DNA of 21,643 nucleotides from Hypsibius dujardini (GCA_001579985.1 LRSR01000271.1:1-21643); one strand, 5' to 3'. Numbered from the stretch's first letter, positions 10,801-21,162 are shown. Notes: generated from the letters alone by a model not told the origin. Program-made: numbers and translations.

Positions 10801-11170
10801 AAAATTAAATTTGGAATCGACTGGCCTCAGTAGAATTCCTATTGGATTTCAGGGGGCGGAGTTACAGATATTTCGTGGGACTGACATGAAAATTACGAGT
10901 AGGGTGGCAGGAAATGACCCACAGCCCCGCCCCTTCACACCCAAAACTTATTCTGCCTATGCCAATCAATTTCAGACTGAGTTTTAAGAGGGATTATGTC
11001 AAAAATTGTCAAATAAAATTGTTTCTGATAATCGACTTTTGTAAATTAAAAATCAGGGAAACTGGAACCTTCCATCGTTTCCCCAACTTTGAAATTCGGC
11101 CAAAAAAGTTAATGGGATAACAACAGTGAAATAAATTTCGAAAACCATCATAAATGTGACTATTGACAAA
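10801..11170. mobile_element. Truncated, diverged relative of the 2470-3305 element
   Basis: Landmarks are shared in the same order with the right half of the element at 2470-3305: TCAGGGGGCGG, then GCCAATCAATTTCAGACTGA, then CATCGTTTCCCCAACTTTG with an ATTCGGCCAAAA segment, then CATAAATGTGACTATTGA. The left arm is present only for about 60 bp (AATCGACTGGCCTCAG, the inverse of the GCCAATC segment), so one inverted arm is mostly missing. A 68-codon open frame inside it is incidental. Confidence 0.65.
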
Positions 11171-11253
11171 ATTTAAAATGGAGTTAATTTAAATTCGGCA
11201 TATGAAGTAGTTCCCAAGAACCGGTAAGTGCATCTTAATCAGCGGTGGTATAC

Positions 11254-11564
11254 TAAGGGTATTCAAAGTTCGATTATTTGCAGCGATTATCTCGCTAATT
11301 CAAACTCGCTAATCTCCCTGGTTTTGCACGTCAATGCAATGGTGATACGAGGACACGCCCCCTGGCTTACCTGAGGCTGTGTCTCATTCGCTAATCTCAA
11401 CTGACATGGACCACTCACAAGACAGATGCACACAATTAGCGAGCAGATAACCGAGAAAAGCAGCTCCTTGGCTGCTTTTTTCGCTTATCTTCAAAACCAG
11501 GGAGATTAGCGAGTTTGAATTAGCGAGATTATCGCTGCAAATAATCGAACTTTGAATACCCTTA
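11254..11564. mobile_element. Tc1/mariner-type MITE with 70-bp terminal inverted repeats
   Basis: A 307-bp element (11256-11562) is flanked by TA on both sides. The arms 11256-11325 and 11493-11562 are inverted copies matching at 69 of 70 positions, and each begins AGGGTATTCAAAGTTCGATT from its outer end. The 167-bp centre has no coding capacity but carries further copies of a GCTAAT/ATTAGC motif also found twice in each arm. TA duplication plus long inverted ends fits a non-autonomous Tc1/mariner derivative. The near-identity of the arms suggests recent insertion or strong pairing constraint. Confidence 0.9.
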
Positions 11565-11967
11565 CTGTAGCCCTTAATACTCTACCACATGCCTGTTAAT
11601 ATTTAAAAACTTTACGTTATTGCTCTGCAAAACTTGTACTATATGTCATGTCTTTTTTTGTAATAATTTAAAATTTCATCTACCTTAAGGTTGTTTTGCC
11701 AGTGGCGAAGTTAGAAAAACCAATTAAACTCGCTTCAACGGGGTTTTCAACCTTGTGCTATATATTACGGAATAAAATATACGCATTGATCTGTAATATA
11801 ATTAATTAGCAGACAGTGACCGTAGCCAGCACGGTCAAGTCTCGAGCGCGGCCCGCAACGCAGGCCTCCTTCAAACGACTGCAACCAACACAGAGGATAG
11901 GAAGAGCAAAAGATCTATGTAACAGAGAGAAAACGAAGGCGAAAAAACTATCATCATTGTGTTTCGT
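11565..11967. other. 3' flank of the astacin-like gene
   Basis: This interval lies downstream of the minus-strand astacin-like stop codon and probably includes its 3' UTR. No canonical minus-strand AATAAA was seen. A plus-strand frame at 11816-12022 overlaps the end of the gene and has no recognisable homology. Nothing else was found. Confidence 0.4.
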
Positions 11968-14028
11968 TTACTGGGCAATCAATTCGGTGGAATTTTGCGC
12001 TGCGACAAGAACCGCAACGTGAGGCAACGTTGACGACTCGAAAAGGACTGGTGCCGCCGTGCTGCTGGCAATAGCAGCCGCCAGGGTCGTCGCAAGGTTC
12101 TCCGCGACCACAACCGGGGCTGCCGATGATGACAACGCAATACTGGTATCATTCTTCTTCTCCTCGACCAGGACTGCCGCAGCGGACGTCGACAAAACTG
12201 CTGGAGCAGCCGAAGAGCTAACCGCCAAGATGGATGAGGCCTCCGAGGAAGACAAGGCGACGGGGGCCGCGCTGGAAGACGCCAGGGTAGACGCTTGGGA
12301 TGATGCCGCCAACGTGGTCGCTGCTGCGGTCGAGGAAGCCTCCGTTGAGGCCTCCGACGGCATGATAATGATGAGCTTCATCTGCGGGGCAGGGGTGGTT
12401 GAGCTCTCAGCGACCGCGGCGGCCGACGGCAACGAGGAGGAGGCTGGTAGAGTGGAGCTCTCCGTCAGGACGACCATCGGTCCTTCTGTGGCGGCGACTG
12501 CGACGACCTCGACGGCAGCGGATTTCCGGGGGACGATGAGCTCGGAGAGGGTAATGTTCAGTACGGGAGCTACCGTGGTGCTCGCTTCGGCCACCTGGGG
12601 TCCACAGAGAAAGGAATCAAGTATTATTATAGGCCTGTTATTTGGAGGTATTTGTTTTCTCCCGAAATTTTTGCAAAAACGTTATGCCCAATTCTTCTGT
12701 TTGTTCTTGTGTAATGACCGTACCTGGCGTCATTTTCGACCCTTATTTTGTGTTTATGCACAGTGTAAACGTCTGTTTAAAGCGTGACAGAAACAGACGT
12801 CCAATCTTGCAAGATTGTGTGTACAGTATCTAACGAAAACTGAATGCCGTATTCACATCAAAATCACATAGCTTAATTTTTAAATTTTTTCTTTTAGCTG
12901 TCACTAAGGTATGAGCATATATTTTAAACTGCCACTACGGAATGAGTATATATGTTTAGGTGAAAATGTCATTAGTCTGACCACATAATTATTTAGGAAT
13001 TCTCGTTTTAACAAGACACATTTTTTGCAAAAGTTGTTTCAACTTCAAAAATATAATGTAGTACATTGAAACTTTTCACATTTGAGGCTTTGAGCTTTTT
13101 TAATCCTCTCCCGTTTTGAGGAATGATAAAGAAAGCGTTTTCGAGTTCAAAATTCCTCCCGTTTTGGATGGAAATACTGACCCTTTTTTATGGGTACTGA
13201 CCTGGGCAGCCAGAGTGCTGGATTCGGCGACAGGGGCGGCGCTGGACGCAGCGACCAACACGACAACTTGAGCTGTTGATGACGCGACGGCCTCGATTGG
13301 AGCTACGCTGGAAGAGGCCACGACCTCAAGGGCCTTAACCGTCGACGTAGCGGCGACATCAATAGCAACGGGTGCCGCACTGGAAGTGGCGACCTCTACG
13401 GCCTTAGCGGTAGACGAGGCGGCGACCTCGACGACCGGCGCAGCACTAGACGAGGCGACCACCTCGACGGCATGAACGGTCGAGGAGGCAACGTCGATGG
13501 GAGCAGCGCTGCTGGACGCAACAATTGCGACAGGAGCTGCACTCGAAGAAGCGACGATTTCAACAGGCTTCACACTGGAGGAAGCAATCTCAACGGGAGC
13601 TGCGCTGGAGGCGGCAATGATCTCGACGAGTTTGACGCTGGGCGCGGCGACTTCAGTCAAATTGGCGGGAAGAGCCTGCGCGACAACCGCGGCAATGGTG
13701 GTCGCTGCTTCGGTGGAGGACTCGGCGATAACGACGGGAGCCTTTGAAGTTTCCGCGGCGATGACGACGGCCGCTGCGGTCGTCAGCTCAACTGCAATCT
13801 TCACCTCCTCTTTCTTAACTTCCTCTTTCTCGACTTCTTCGACGGCGGCCTTCGTGGTCTCAGCGACGACGGCAGCTGCTGCTGCGGATGTGGCGACCAC
13901 CGGAGCTGATGACGTCACCGCAGCGGCGGCTTCGGTTGAGGCCTCCACGTGAACGGTGACGGTTTCGTGGTGCTCTTCTGCAGGAACGGCCTTGATCTGC
14001 TCGATCAAGGCGGGAGTAACTTCGTAGG
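11968..14028 (-). repeat. Coding repeat tail, units like VEVVASSSAAP
   Basis: The last two exons of the astacin-like gene encode about 483 residues dominated by Ala, Ser, Val, Thr and Pro. The most regular part (about 13230-13640) consists of 10-13-residue units such as VEIVASSSAAP, VEVVASSSAAP and VEVAASSTAKA. A Glu/Lys-rich segment (EEVEKEEVKKEEVK, residues about 328-340) interrupts it near the start. The second tail exon is less regular but keeps SSSAAP-type units. Alternating Val with small residues suggests beta-prone or O-glycosylated structure (inference). Confidence 0.85.
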
Positions 14029-16043
14029 CTAAATGAGAACTCCCGTTAATGTTTGCGAAAGTTCTTCTCGATCGAAAGAGGTGTTGGTGCGAGTACCCTT
14101 ACCGTCAATGCATTTGGCCGCCTCGCAGCCGTACATCCACGCTAGACCGAGGCAGTCCTCTTTGCTGAGGTGGTCCAGCTCAGGGATGTCCTTGTGGGCG
14201 GGATACTGGAAAATAGACTGATTGGCGATGGCGTACTTGTTGGCCCGCGGGATGGTGATGGAGTGCCAGTCGAAAGACTTCTCGCGAGTGTCCACCTGCG
14301 AGGCGTTGTACGTGCTGAGGAGGTTGGAGAATCGCAACTCTGCAAGGGACGCAGTTTTTGGGGGAACGGTTTTGCAGGTATTTGGATATTCAACCCAAAT
14401 TTCTTGTTTATGTGTATGTACCTTTGAGGTATTATGTAAAAGAATTTACGTATGTGTAAATATGTATTGGGTATTATTTATTTATTTATTTATTTTAAAT
14501 TTATTGTATTTATTTTGTTTTATTTCATTCATTTCGTTTTATTTCATCATTTCATTTTATATGTATTTTATTTTATTTTACAACTATTATTTATTTACTA
14601 TATTTTTGTGTATGTGCCTCTGAAGTATGATGAAATTTCGTTTCGGCCAGGAAAAGGTAGTCCCAAAAGGAACTGACAAAGTAAGATGAAGGATAGCATA
14701 TGCTTAGGAGACAGTTTGCTTTACCTATATGCATCCGTCCATGCTCATAAAGATTGGGTAATACTACGATTTATCGGCATATTTCTAGACAGTTTTTTAT
14801 ACCTGACTGGAGATGCTCCGGAAAGACCTTGATAAAGTCATCGCGATCCGGTCGGTTGTACTCATTTCGCAGGCCCAACACGTTGACCAGGATCTTCATG
14901 ATCTCCCGCCGCGAGTCCATGCATCCGTTGGGTCCGTCGTGGATGGCCATTTTCTGGCCTTGACCAGCGGCGCGTAAGAGACGACCGTAGAATGTGAAAC
15001 ACGTCGCTGGAATGGACCTAGGTATGTAAACAGGCAAAAGATTGCTACATCTACTCAGCTGTAAGGTTTGGCAATAAAAGTAACGGGCATAATATGGGGG
15101 AAAGGCGTTGCGGACAAATTCCACGTGCGTTTTGCAAGGCATTGCGCAAAGCGCTAGTCATATTTCAGCTTAATGATATTAGGGTATTACTTATTATGAT
15201 AGGGATTTTGTACGCGTACCCATCGTTCAAGGTCTTGGAGATGTAAATATTGTCCGAACCGGCGTCGGTGTCGGCGTTGTACTCTTGGAAGCTGATGCAT
15301 TTGTTCATGTCCGCGGCAATCTGGCTCATCGCTGCCATGATCAAGGCCTTCTCGTTCACGGCTGCGGATAACGATGCGAAATGAGAGTGAAAAAAATGAC
15401 AAGATAAAGACAAGGTGTAGCATCACCCGTTCATAGTAGCAGTAGTACTAATCTCAGCATTTATTAATTAATAAATAGTATTGCGTTATCACGTCAATAA
15501 AAGAAGAATACAATTATAAAAACCTCCGCCTAAACAAGATACAGCAAAAACAGTAGGAAAAGGCTCAAATTATGCTCTAAAATCAAACTTTGAAAATAAT
15601 TCGAATGCGTGCCTAGTTTAACACTTATTGAACTGTAATACATCAGCTTTAGCAACGTTTGGAAGCATTAAATTGAGCGTAGAAATATAATCTGCTAACC
15701 GCCACTGCACTAAGGCACACAGTGGTTTCTCGGATTATGTAATTATTTTCAAGAACTTGGAAAAATTTAATGTACAGTAATTGTAAAAGAAAAATTTCAT
15801 TTTTTAATTGGGAAAAATGCTTTTTACTCGATTAGGGAACTTACAGTAGGAAGCGTCGTCGAATCGGTAGAGTATCCTTGCGGGGTTCTGCCACTTGTCG
15901 TAGCGCACGTCCTTGTTGAGCGCCACACCGAACGCCTCGGAGGCGTTCACCTTCTCCGGCCAAAAGCTCAGCACTGCCGCCTGCCCCACCGACAGACAGC
16001 ATCCCAACGACAGCAACAGAAACGAAAATTGCCGGCACATCAT
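11968..16043 (-). CDS. Secreted astacin-like pseudoprotease with Ala/Ser/Val repeat tail
   Basis: Six exons: 16043-15845, 15361-15220, 15017-14803, 14339-14103, 14028-13202 and 12594-11968. All introns are GT-AG and all phases agree, giving 748 aa. Residues 1-22 are a signal peptide. An astacin domain spans about 54-257. It keeps C88, C120, C146 and C257, the two family disulfides, and the RxDRD signature (R169, D171, R172, D173). The zinc site HExxHxxGxxHE reads K155-I-L-V-N159-V-L-G162-L-R-N165-E166, so all three His and the catalytic Glu are lost. The Met-turn SxMHY reads S212-I-T214-I-P216, losing Met and Tyr. There is no FxGD prodomain switch. Residues 266-748 are a low-complexity Ala/Ser/Val/Thr tail with no membrane anchor. 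It is probably a non-enzymatic extracellular protein; partner and role are unknown. The start could be either of two adjacent ATGs. Confidence 0.87.
14474..14600. repeat. Imperfect (TTTA)n/(TTTC)n microsatellite
   Basis: Starts as perfect TTTA units near 14478-14495 and decays into TTTTATTTCATT-like sequence. It lies in the third intron of the astacin-like gene. Confidence 0.85.
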
Positions 16044-16107
16044 TCTGATTCTTGTCTACTCACAAACACGGCAGAAATTTAGGAACAACAATTGACGCGT
16101 GAGTGAG

Positions 16108-16120
16108 CCCTTTTTAACTT
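16108..16120 (-). promoter_or_regulatory. TATA-like element of the astacin-like gene
   Basis: The minus strand reads AGTTAAAAAGGGCTC here, about 65-75 bp upstream of the ATG at 16043. The spacing is like that of the collagen-like gene's TATA box, but the match to the consensus is weaker. Confidence 0.3.
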
Positions 16121-17984
16121 TCCCAACGGAATGGTCAAGTCGTCCCCGTAATACAGGAAGATAAATATTAAAATAATAATACTAACAAATTTGTGAGTCT
16201 GACAAAAGAGTTGAAACAAGAAAGAGAGAGATATAAACAGAGAGGAAGGTGTTGGGTAAGAGATGGAGTAATGGAGGAAAGGAGTGCGCGGACCTGCGAG
16301 AGCCAGAGAGACCGGGGCTCGAGGTGAAATATTTGGCGTTATATTTGTTCAGCAATGATGTCTCATCATCGGTATATGTGTGTGTCTGGTTTATCAATCT
16401 TTCTCTGACCATGTCCGCCGGGCATTACAAGGACGAGATGATGATGATAATGATGGTAGAAAGAAAAATTTGTGTTAAGCTCCAGCTGCGAGGGTCCGAC
16501 GGACAGGCCAAAGTGATGTGTACATCATGTATACCACGACACCTCTTCTGTCTGTGTGTATGCCTGCCTGCCTGTCAGTTTGTCCTGTATTATGCTAAAT
16601 ATAGTACATACATACTTGCAATGTATATGTACTACATGGTATACATACAACATGCAGGCAACCCAGATTAGAGTTGCAAAAAATTGTTATTAGTAGTCGG
16701 CTGGGCTCTTCTTTTTCTTCTTCTTCAATTGGTATTAAAACTAAATGAGCACGGAAGCGAGCGGAGGTTTCTTTTGTACTGTTGTGTATATTTATTGTAG
16801 GTACCAGAAAGAAAAACGGAAACCCGGCCGATAGACATGCACTACTAACTTTCGCATTGTCAGTCTTCAGCTTTTTTTGCAGCAGCACTTTGTCGTGTAT
16901 CGAAAACAATAAAAAACGGCGGTAAAATAATAAGCAGCAGCTGTAGAAGAACTTGACACTAATTTGCCTGCTATGTAATGGTAGGAAAAACAAATAGCCC
17001 TCCTCGCTGACCCATACGGGTGAGAGGCTCTCTTGACCGACTCTCACTTGAAGCTGTCAGTGTTTTTTCACTCTCTCTCATTCGCATTCTTTTGTGTGTG
17101 ACGTTACGGTTATTATACTATACATGGTGTACACGAAAAGAAGTAAGGTAAAAGAGAACGATGATGATATGATGGGAAATATATGGAGGTGTGTGTCTTG
17201 CCATACGGCAATTAATTTGTAATAACTGGACTACTTTCAGTCATATTTCATCTTTTGTCTGTCTGAGGTTTGATTTGTTATCTGACGGTACGATTCCAGG
17301 CCGGCCGTATATATTGTGTTCGACGGCGCGTCGGTTGGGCTCATTCGGCGCGTAGCATCTCCGGGAAAAGTTGTTTTTGCGTGAGATGGACGATTCTTGA
17401 CATGGATCTTGAGTGTCATCTCCGAGCGCAGCGACTGCTGAGGATAACAAGCTTGCGCAAATCTTATTGCTACCAATATATAGAACTGTCTGTCTGCCTA
17501 CCTTTCTGTCCATCTGTTTGTCTCTCTGTCTATCTGTCTGTTTGCCTGCCTGCCTTTCTGTCTGTCTATCTTTCCATCTGCCTGCCTGCCTGCCTGCTTA
17601 TCTGTATGTGTGTATGTCTGCCTGTCTGCCTGTCTGTCTGCATATTTGTTCGTCTGTCTGTCTTTCTGTCTATTTGTCTATCTGTTTACTTGACTATTAG
17701 TAGACCTACGTACTTGTTTGTGAATCTGTCTGTTCGTTTTTTCTATCTGATAATGGGCGCTTCGGTTTACTTGCAATCATTACCTGAGTAGACGACCAAA
17801 AAACATCCAATCGTTAGCTTATATCGTATATTAAAGTACAGGATACCTTAGTTGCCCATCAAATTTAAGAAAAATACCAAATAACTCATAAGTACACTAA
17901 ATTAAAAAAGAATCTCGAACAAGCCAAATAGGAACAGTATAAAAATCACAGCTGCGCAATAGTACAACGCTATGCAGAAGGCCT
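16121..17984. other. Non-coding intergenic region between astacin-like and MPPE1 genes
   Basis: No exon could be supported. Contents are simple repeats: a GA-rich tract near 16222-16248, an (ATG)n run at about 16436-16455, a short CTGC/CTGT tract at about 16551-16580 and a long one at 17484-17738. It should hold the astacin-like gene's upstream regulatory DNA and the MPPE1 3' end. No canonical AATAAA for MPPE1 was found. Confidence 0.45.
17484..17738 (-). repeat. Long CTGT/CTGC tetranucleotide tract
   Basis: About 250 bp of CTGT, CTGC, CTAT and related units with substitutions, the reverse complement of the CAGA/CAGG class in the bZIP intron. It lies about 250 bp past the MPPE1 stop codon. 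Its translations (repeated CLSVCLPACL) are artefacts of the repeat. Confidence 0.9.
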
Positions 17985-20680
17985 CTAATCGAAACGGACC
18001 TTGCAGCGTTTCCGTATGCGTCTAGCCACCTGCCACACCAGCCAGAGGAGCAGAAAAAATCCGGAAGCACCGTAGGTGAAAAAGACCGTATGTTCGTTCG
18101 GTAAGAAGCACTTGTAGACGGCCAGTGTGTCTGGACAGAACGAGACCTAGACAAACCGGAAACGGCATTGTGTCGGCATGTGATTAAAATGATGATAGAA
18201 CGGCTACTTGATGATAATCGAAAGTGGGTCAATTGCAACCAGATGGCTGGCCACGGACTTTCAAATCAAATTCGAACTAGATCTCATCGGTATATTACGC
18301 GACATACCATAAGAAAGGATGGGTTGATTTTATTGCGCCAATTAAACGACGAGATAGTCCACTCGTCGACACCGTTCCGGTGCTTCCGATAGCAGCCGTG
18401 ATGCGTGTGACCACCGAACACAGCGCGTGGCTCGATGGTATTCATAATCTGTATGACGAAGAAGAGATCAGTTGTAGAAATGCCGGTCTACCTGAATGTT
18501 AAGTTCTCTGCCTGCCATTTACAAGACTGGCTTTGCATGCCTATCTCCTGCCTGTCAGTCACTCGCAGTATGTATGTCTGTCTGAAAAGCAAGTTCATCT
18601 GTGCTTGTCTGTCTGTCTGTCTGACTATCTATCTATCTGTGCTTGTCTATCTGTCCATCTGTGTTTGTCTGCCTGCCTGCATGTGTCTGAAACTAATCTC
18701 ATGGCTGACCACGGTCTGCCAAGTCAGTCTACAAACTATCTTTCTGTCCTAGTGTTCCTTGCCTGCCAAGTCCCCTAAGTGCCTGTGTATCTGTGTATCT
18801 GTATATCTTGATGTCTGTATCCCTGCCGGCCAATTCTGGTCCATCTAACTTAAGATTTGGCAACGTCTGCCAATTTGTGGTATAATTCGAACTCACCTGT
18901 TCAGTAGCCTCCTTACTGATGCATTCCCACTTTCCACGGAACGGCTGCGACTTTTCATCAGCCGGAGCTTCATCCGGTTCGTTGCATGCTTCATCTGAGA
19001 GCCGATACATCGGGAAATGCTACAAAGTATACAGTTCGCTCAGCTACATGACGGGCAGTGTTTCGCGGCAAGATGAACCCACCTGGAGGATGATCGGTTT
19101 AGAGAATGCCGTCTCTCGAGAGAAGTCCACGGCATCGCATTCTTTCGGAAGGGTCTGCTCTTCTTCCGTACGAGCCTTCAAGGCTCGCTGACACCTGAGG
19201 CGCAAGGACACCACACCGAGCTGTTGTTCCGCTTCTTTGCACATGGAACAGCGGTCACCTTCGAAGGCCATACTGTTGATTAAGACAAATTGGATACCGG
19301 AAAATTCGAGAAGCTCCACCGGCCTTCTTTCGAAAGCCTTCTCGAAACGCTGTCGAAGCTGAGGAATTATCCTGAAGAAAAGAAAACGGTCAGAATAGAA
19401 TATAAACTATGCTTATTACACACGTGTACTTGATTGATTGATCCATCCTAAATAAAATACTTCCTAATCTTATCACTTTAAAACACGTTTAGTTTAAAAA
19501 TATTATGCCAAACAAATTCCAGTAAAGAGCAGAGTCATTATGAGCCACCATAAAAGCCATTATAACAAGGTATTAAAGATAAAGAAAAGATACTGTTCGG
19601 AAAATCGAAATCTTGATTTTGGTAAGTAGTTTGTCAAAATTAAATTAAATTAAATGAGCATTCTTTAAATCTCCATATTTGAATTGATTTGTTTCACGCG
19701 ATTCTATACAAAACCTATACAAAATGCATTTACAACGATGAAATTCTACTCAAAAGCATTTTTAAACATTATTAAAATAAATTCCAACAACATTATGACA
19801 AGTCCTAGTAAAATGTATTTATTCACTGATTCCCTCTTGCAGAAATATGCTTGATTGCTAACCTGTAGTGAAAGCCAATATCGTGGTTGCCAACCGCACA
19901 GATCACCGGAGCCGACGACCAAAACATGGTGCGAAATCTCCCAACATCTTCCCGAAAATCTTCCAGCAGGGCATTCTGTCCGTCATCTAAAATATCCCCT
20001 GAAGAACAACAAAAGAAAAATGATAAACAAACACATCTTCAACTCAGCTGATTAATCAACCGCAACCGGCAGGGTAAAATTCCCCATCCGCCGTTTAATA
20101 AGCATAAAAAGCCTTTGATTGATTGATTGATCTGCCAAACTCACCCAAAACGAAGACGACATCTGGTCGGTGGAGGAAATCGGCAGTCTGAAAAGATCGT
20201 GTCATCTGCCATTCCCTGTGAACCGAGAGCCAACACAATAAGCTCACTTTAGCTAAAACGGCAGAAAGATTTCGTGAAGGGAGAAAGAGTTTCGGGTGGC
20301 AACCTGCGCAATTTGTCCAGCCAGTGAGCACGTTTCCCCAGCAAGTGTGGATCGGCGAGAATAATAGTTTGCAACGGTGCGCGTGGTGGTTTACCGTTTG
20401 CGAACGGGTCGTTATGGCAGGAATGTTTCGGCCAGGAGCAAGTGATAATGGCAAAGTAATAGATGAGATATTCACAGAAGAGTAAAGTAATGCCGATCCA
20501 GCTGCAAATAGTTATCAGTACTCCATGAAGTGAATTAAAGTCCAGGTGACGAATTTTTAATAATTTTTGTATGGTACGAGAGAAAAGGATCATGGCTACT
20601 ACATTCGGAATACTATACAAAATGCGTGAGCAAACAACTGTTTTTGTGGAGAAATTAAATTGCGTTTTGTTGACAACCAC
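17985..20680 (-). CDS. MPPE1: Metallophosphoesterase 1 (PGAP5), GPI-anchor remodelling
   Basis: Family members remove ethanolamine phosphate from the second mannose of GPI anchors in the early secretory pathway and aid cargo exit from the ER. Seven exons: 20680-20304, 20215-20145, 19998-19863, 19371-19083, 19019-18897, 18448-18308 and 18146-17985. All introns (63-491 bp) are GT-AG and phases agree, giving 432 aa. An N-terminal membrane segment (about 53-79) contains LLFCEYLIYY, strongly family-like. Metal-binding motifs are complete: D110-x-H112, GD at 150-151, GNHD at 186-189, H292 and GGHTH at 344-348. A second membrane segment (about 401-420) precedes a basic tail, RRIRKRCKVRFD. It looks catalytically competent. 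The N-terminus is some 30 residues longer than I expect for the family, and the Met at residue 30 (20593) is an alternative start. It is divergent from the DUSP12-like gene. Confidence 0.94.
18540..18700 (-). repeat. CTGT/CTGC tetranucleotide tract in an MPPE1 intron
   Basis: Imperfect CTGT, CTGC and CTAT units lie inside the MPPE1 intron at 18449-18896, reading as CAGA/CAGG on the sense strand. Scattered further units continue to about 18820. Confidence 0.8.
20114..20131. repeat. (TGAT)n microsatellite in an MPPE1 intron
   Basis: GATTGATTGATTGATC lies in the MPPE1 intron at 19999-20144. Similar short TGAT runs occur at about 19428-19442, and the inverse (ATCA)n lies at about 20687-20707 near the MPPE1 5' end. 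Confidence 0.8.
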
Positions 20681-21162
20681 TCAAGCAATCAAACAATCAA
20701 TCAATCAAAATTCAAAAAAGGTAGATTTCGTTTTTACCTGGAGGTCTTGTGGTCAGCCAGTTTTGAATGTAGTGTGATGTGATTGTGGAGAGGGATGGTG
20801 TCCAACTCCTTGGATTTAGCCGTGGTCTAAATCGGCCGAATCCATGGATTAGGAAATTCACGCTATTTCCACGACCCAAAACCTAAACCTTCCATCCTGG
20901 GATTTTTGCTTAGGGGTTCGAGGACTCTTCCCAGAGACGCCCAATATCCGCCTACCTCCACGTGGAAAGTGATAGGGGTTTCCTTTTCGGATTTCTAAAC
21001 CCAATCCAAACGCGACAAAATATTGGATTACACATACAAAATTGCAGACATTTTATTGAGGTAATATCCTAATCCTCGATTTAGCAGGACTCAGCGCGGC
21101 ACAGGTGGCAGTAACCCAAATTGTATGATTTATTAATATTTGTGAAAAATTGAATTCGCAAT
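20681..21162. promoter_or_regulatory. Shared divergent promoter interval of MPPE1 and the DUSP12-like gene
   Basis: This 482-bp stretch separates the two start codons and must contain both 5' leaders and promoters if the starts are right. It contains an (ATCA)n run, a hairpin GATTTAG-N7-CTAAATC near 20814-20834, and a perfect 12-bp palindrome AATCCATGGATT at 20839-20850. Similar TAAATCG/GGATTAGG words recur inverted near 21068-21087. No TATA box was recognised for either gene. Confidence 0.5.

Noticed and set aside
12059-12787. 242-codon open frame on the plus strand
   Set aside because: It is antisense to the repeat tail of the astacin-like gene. The GC-rich Ala/Ser/Val codons leave the opposite frames open by composition, and the translation has no domain.
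13472-13952. Two overlapping plus-strand open frames of 91 and 151 codons
   Set aside because: Same cause: they are antisense to the repeat-encoding exon. The sense frame has matching splice phases and continues an astacin domain.
14142-14393. Ser/Thr/Pro-rich minus-strand frame
   Set aside because: Alternative frame of the fourth astacin exon; only the frame ending in the WMYGC motif agrees with the family and with the exon phases.
11968-16043. Astacin-like gene as a pseudogene
   Set aside because: No stop or frameshift occurs, all five introns have GT-AG ends, and all phases join over 2247 coding bases. Loss confined to catalytic residues, with structural cysteines kept, fits a pseudoenzyme better.
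17270-17791. Cys/Leu/Ser-rich open frames of 173 and 95 codons
   Set aside because: They are translations of the CTGT/CTGC tetranucleotide tract. The same artefact appears at 7281-7737 and 18435-18778.
20925-20940. tRNA B-box-like GGTTCGAGG
   Set aside because: The box is incomplete (GGTTCGANNCC is not met), and no A box or cloverleaf stems could be found around it.
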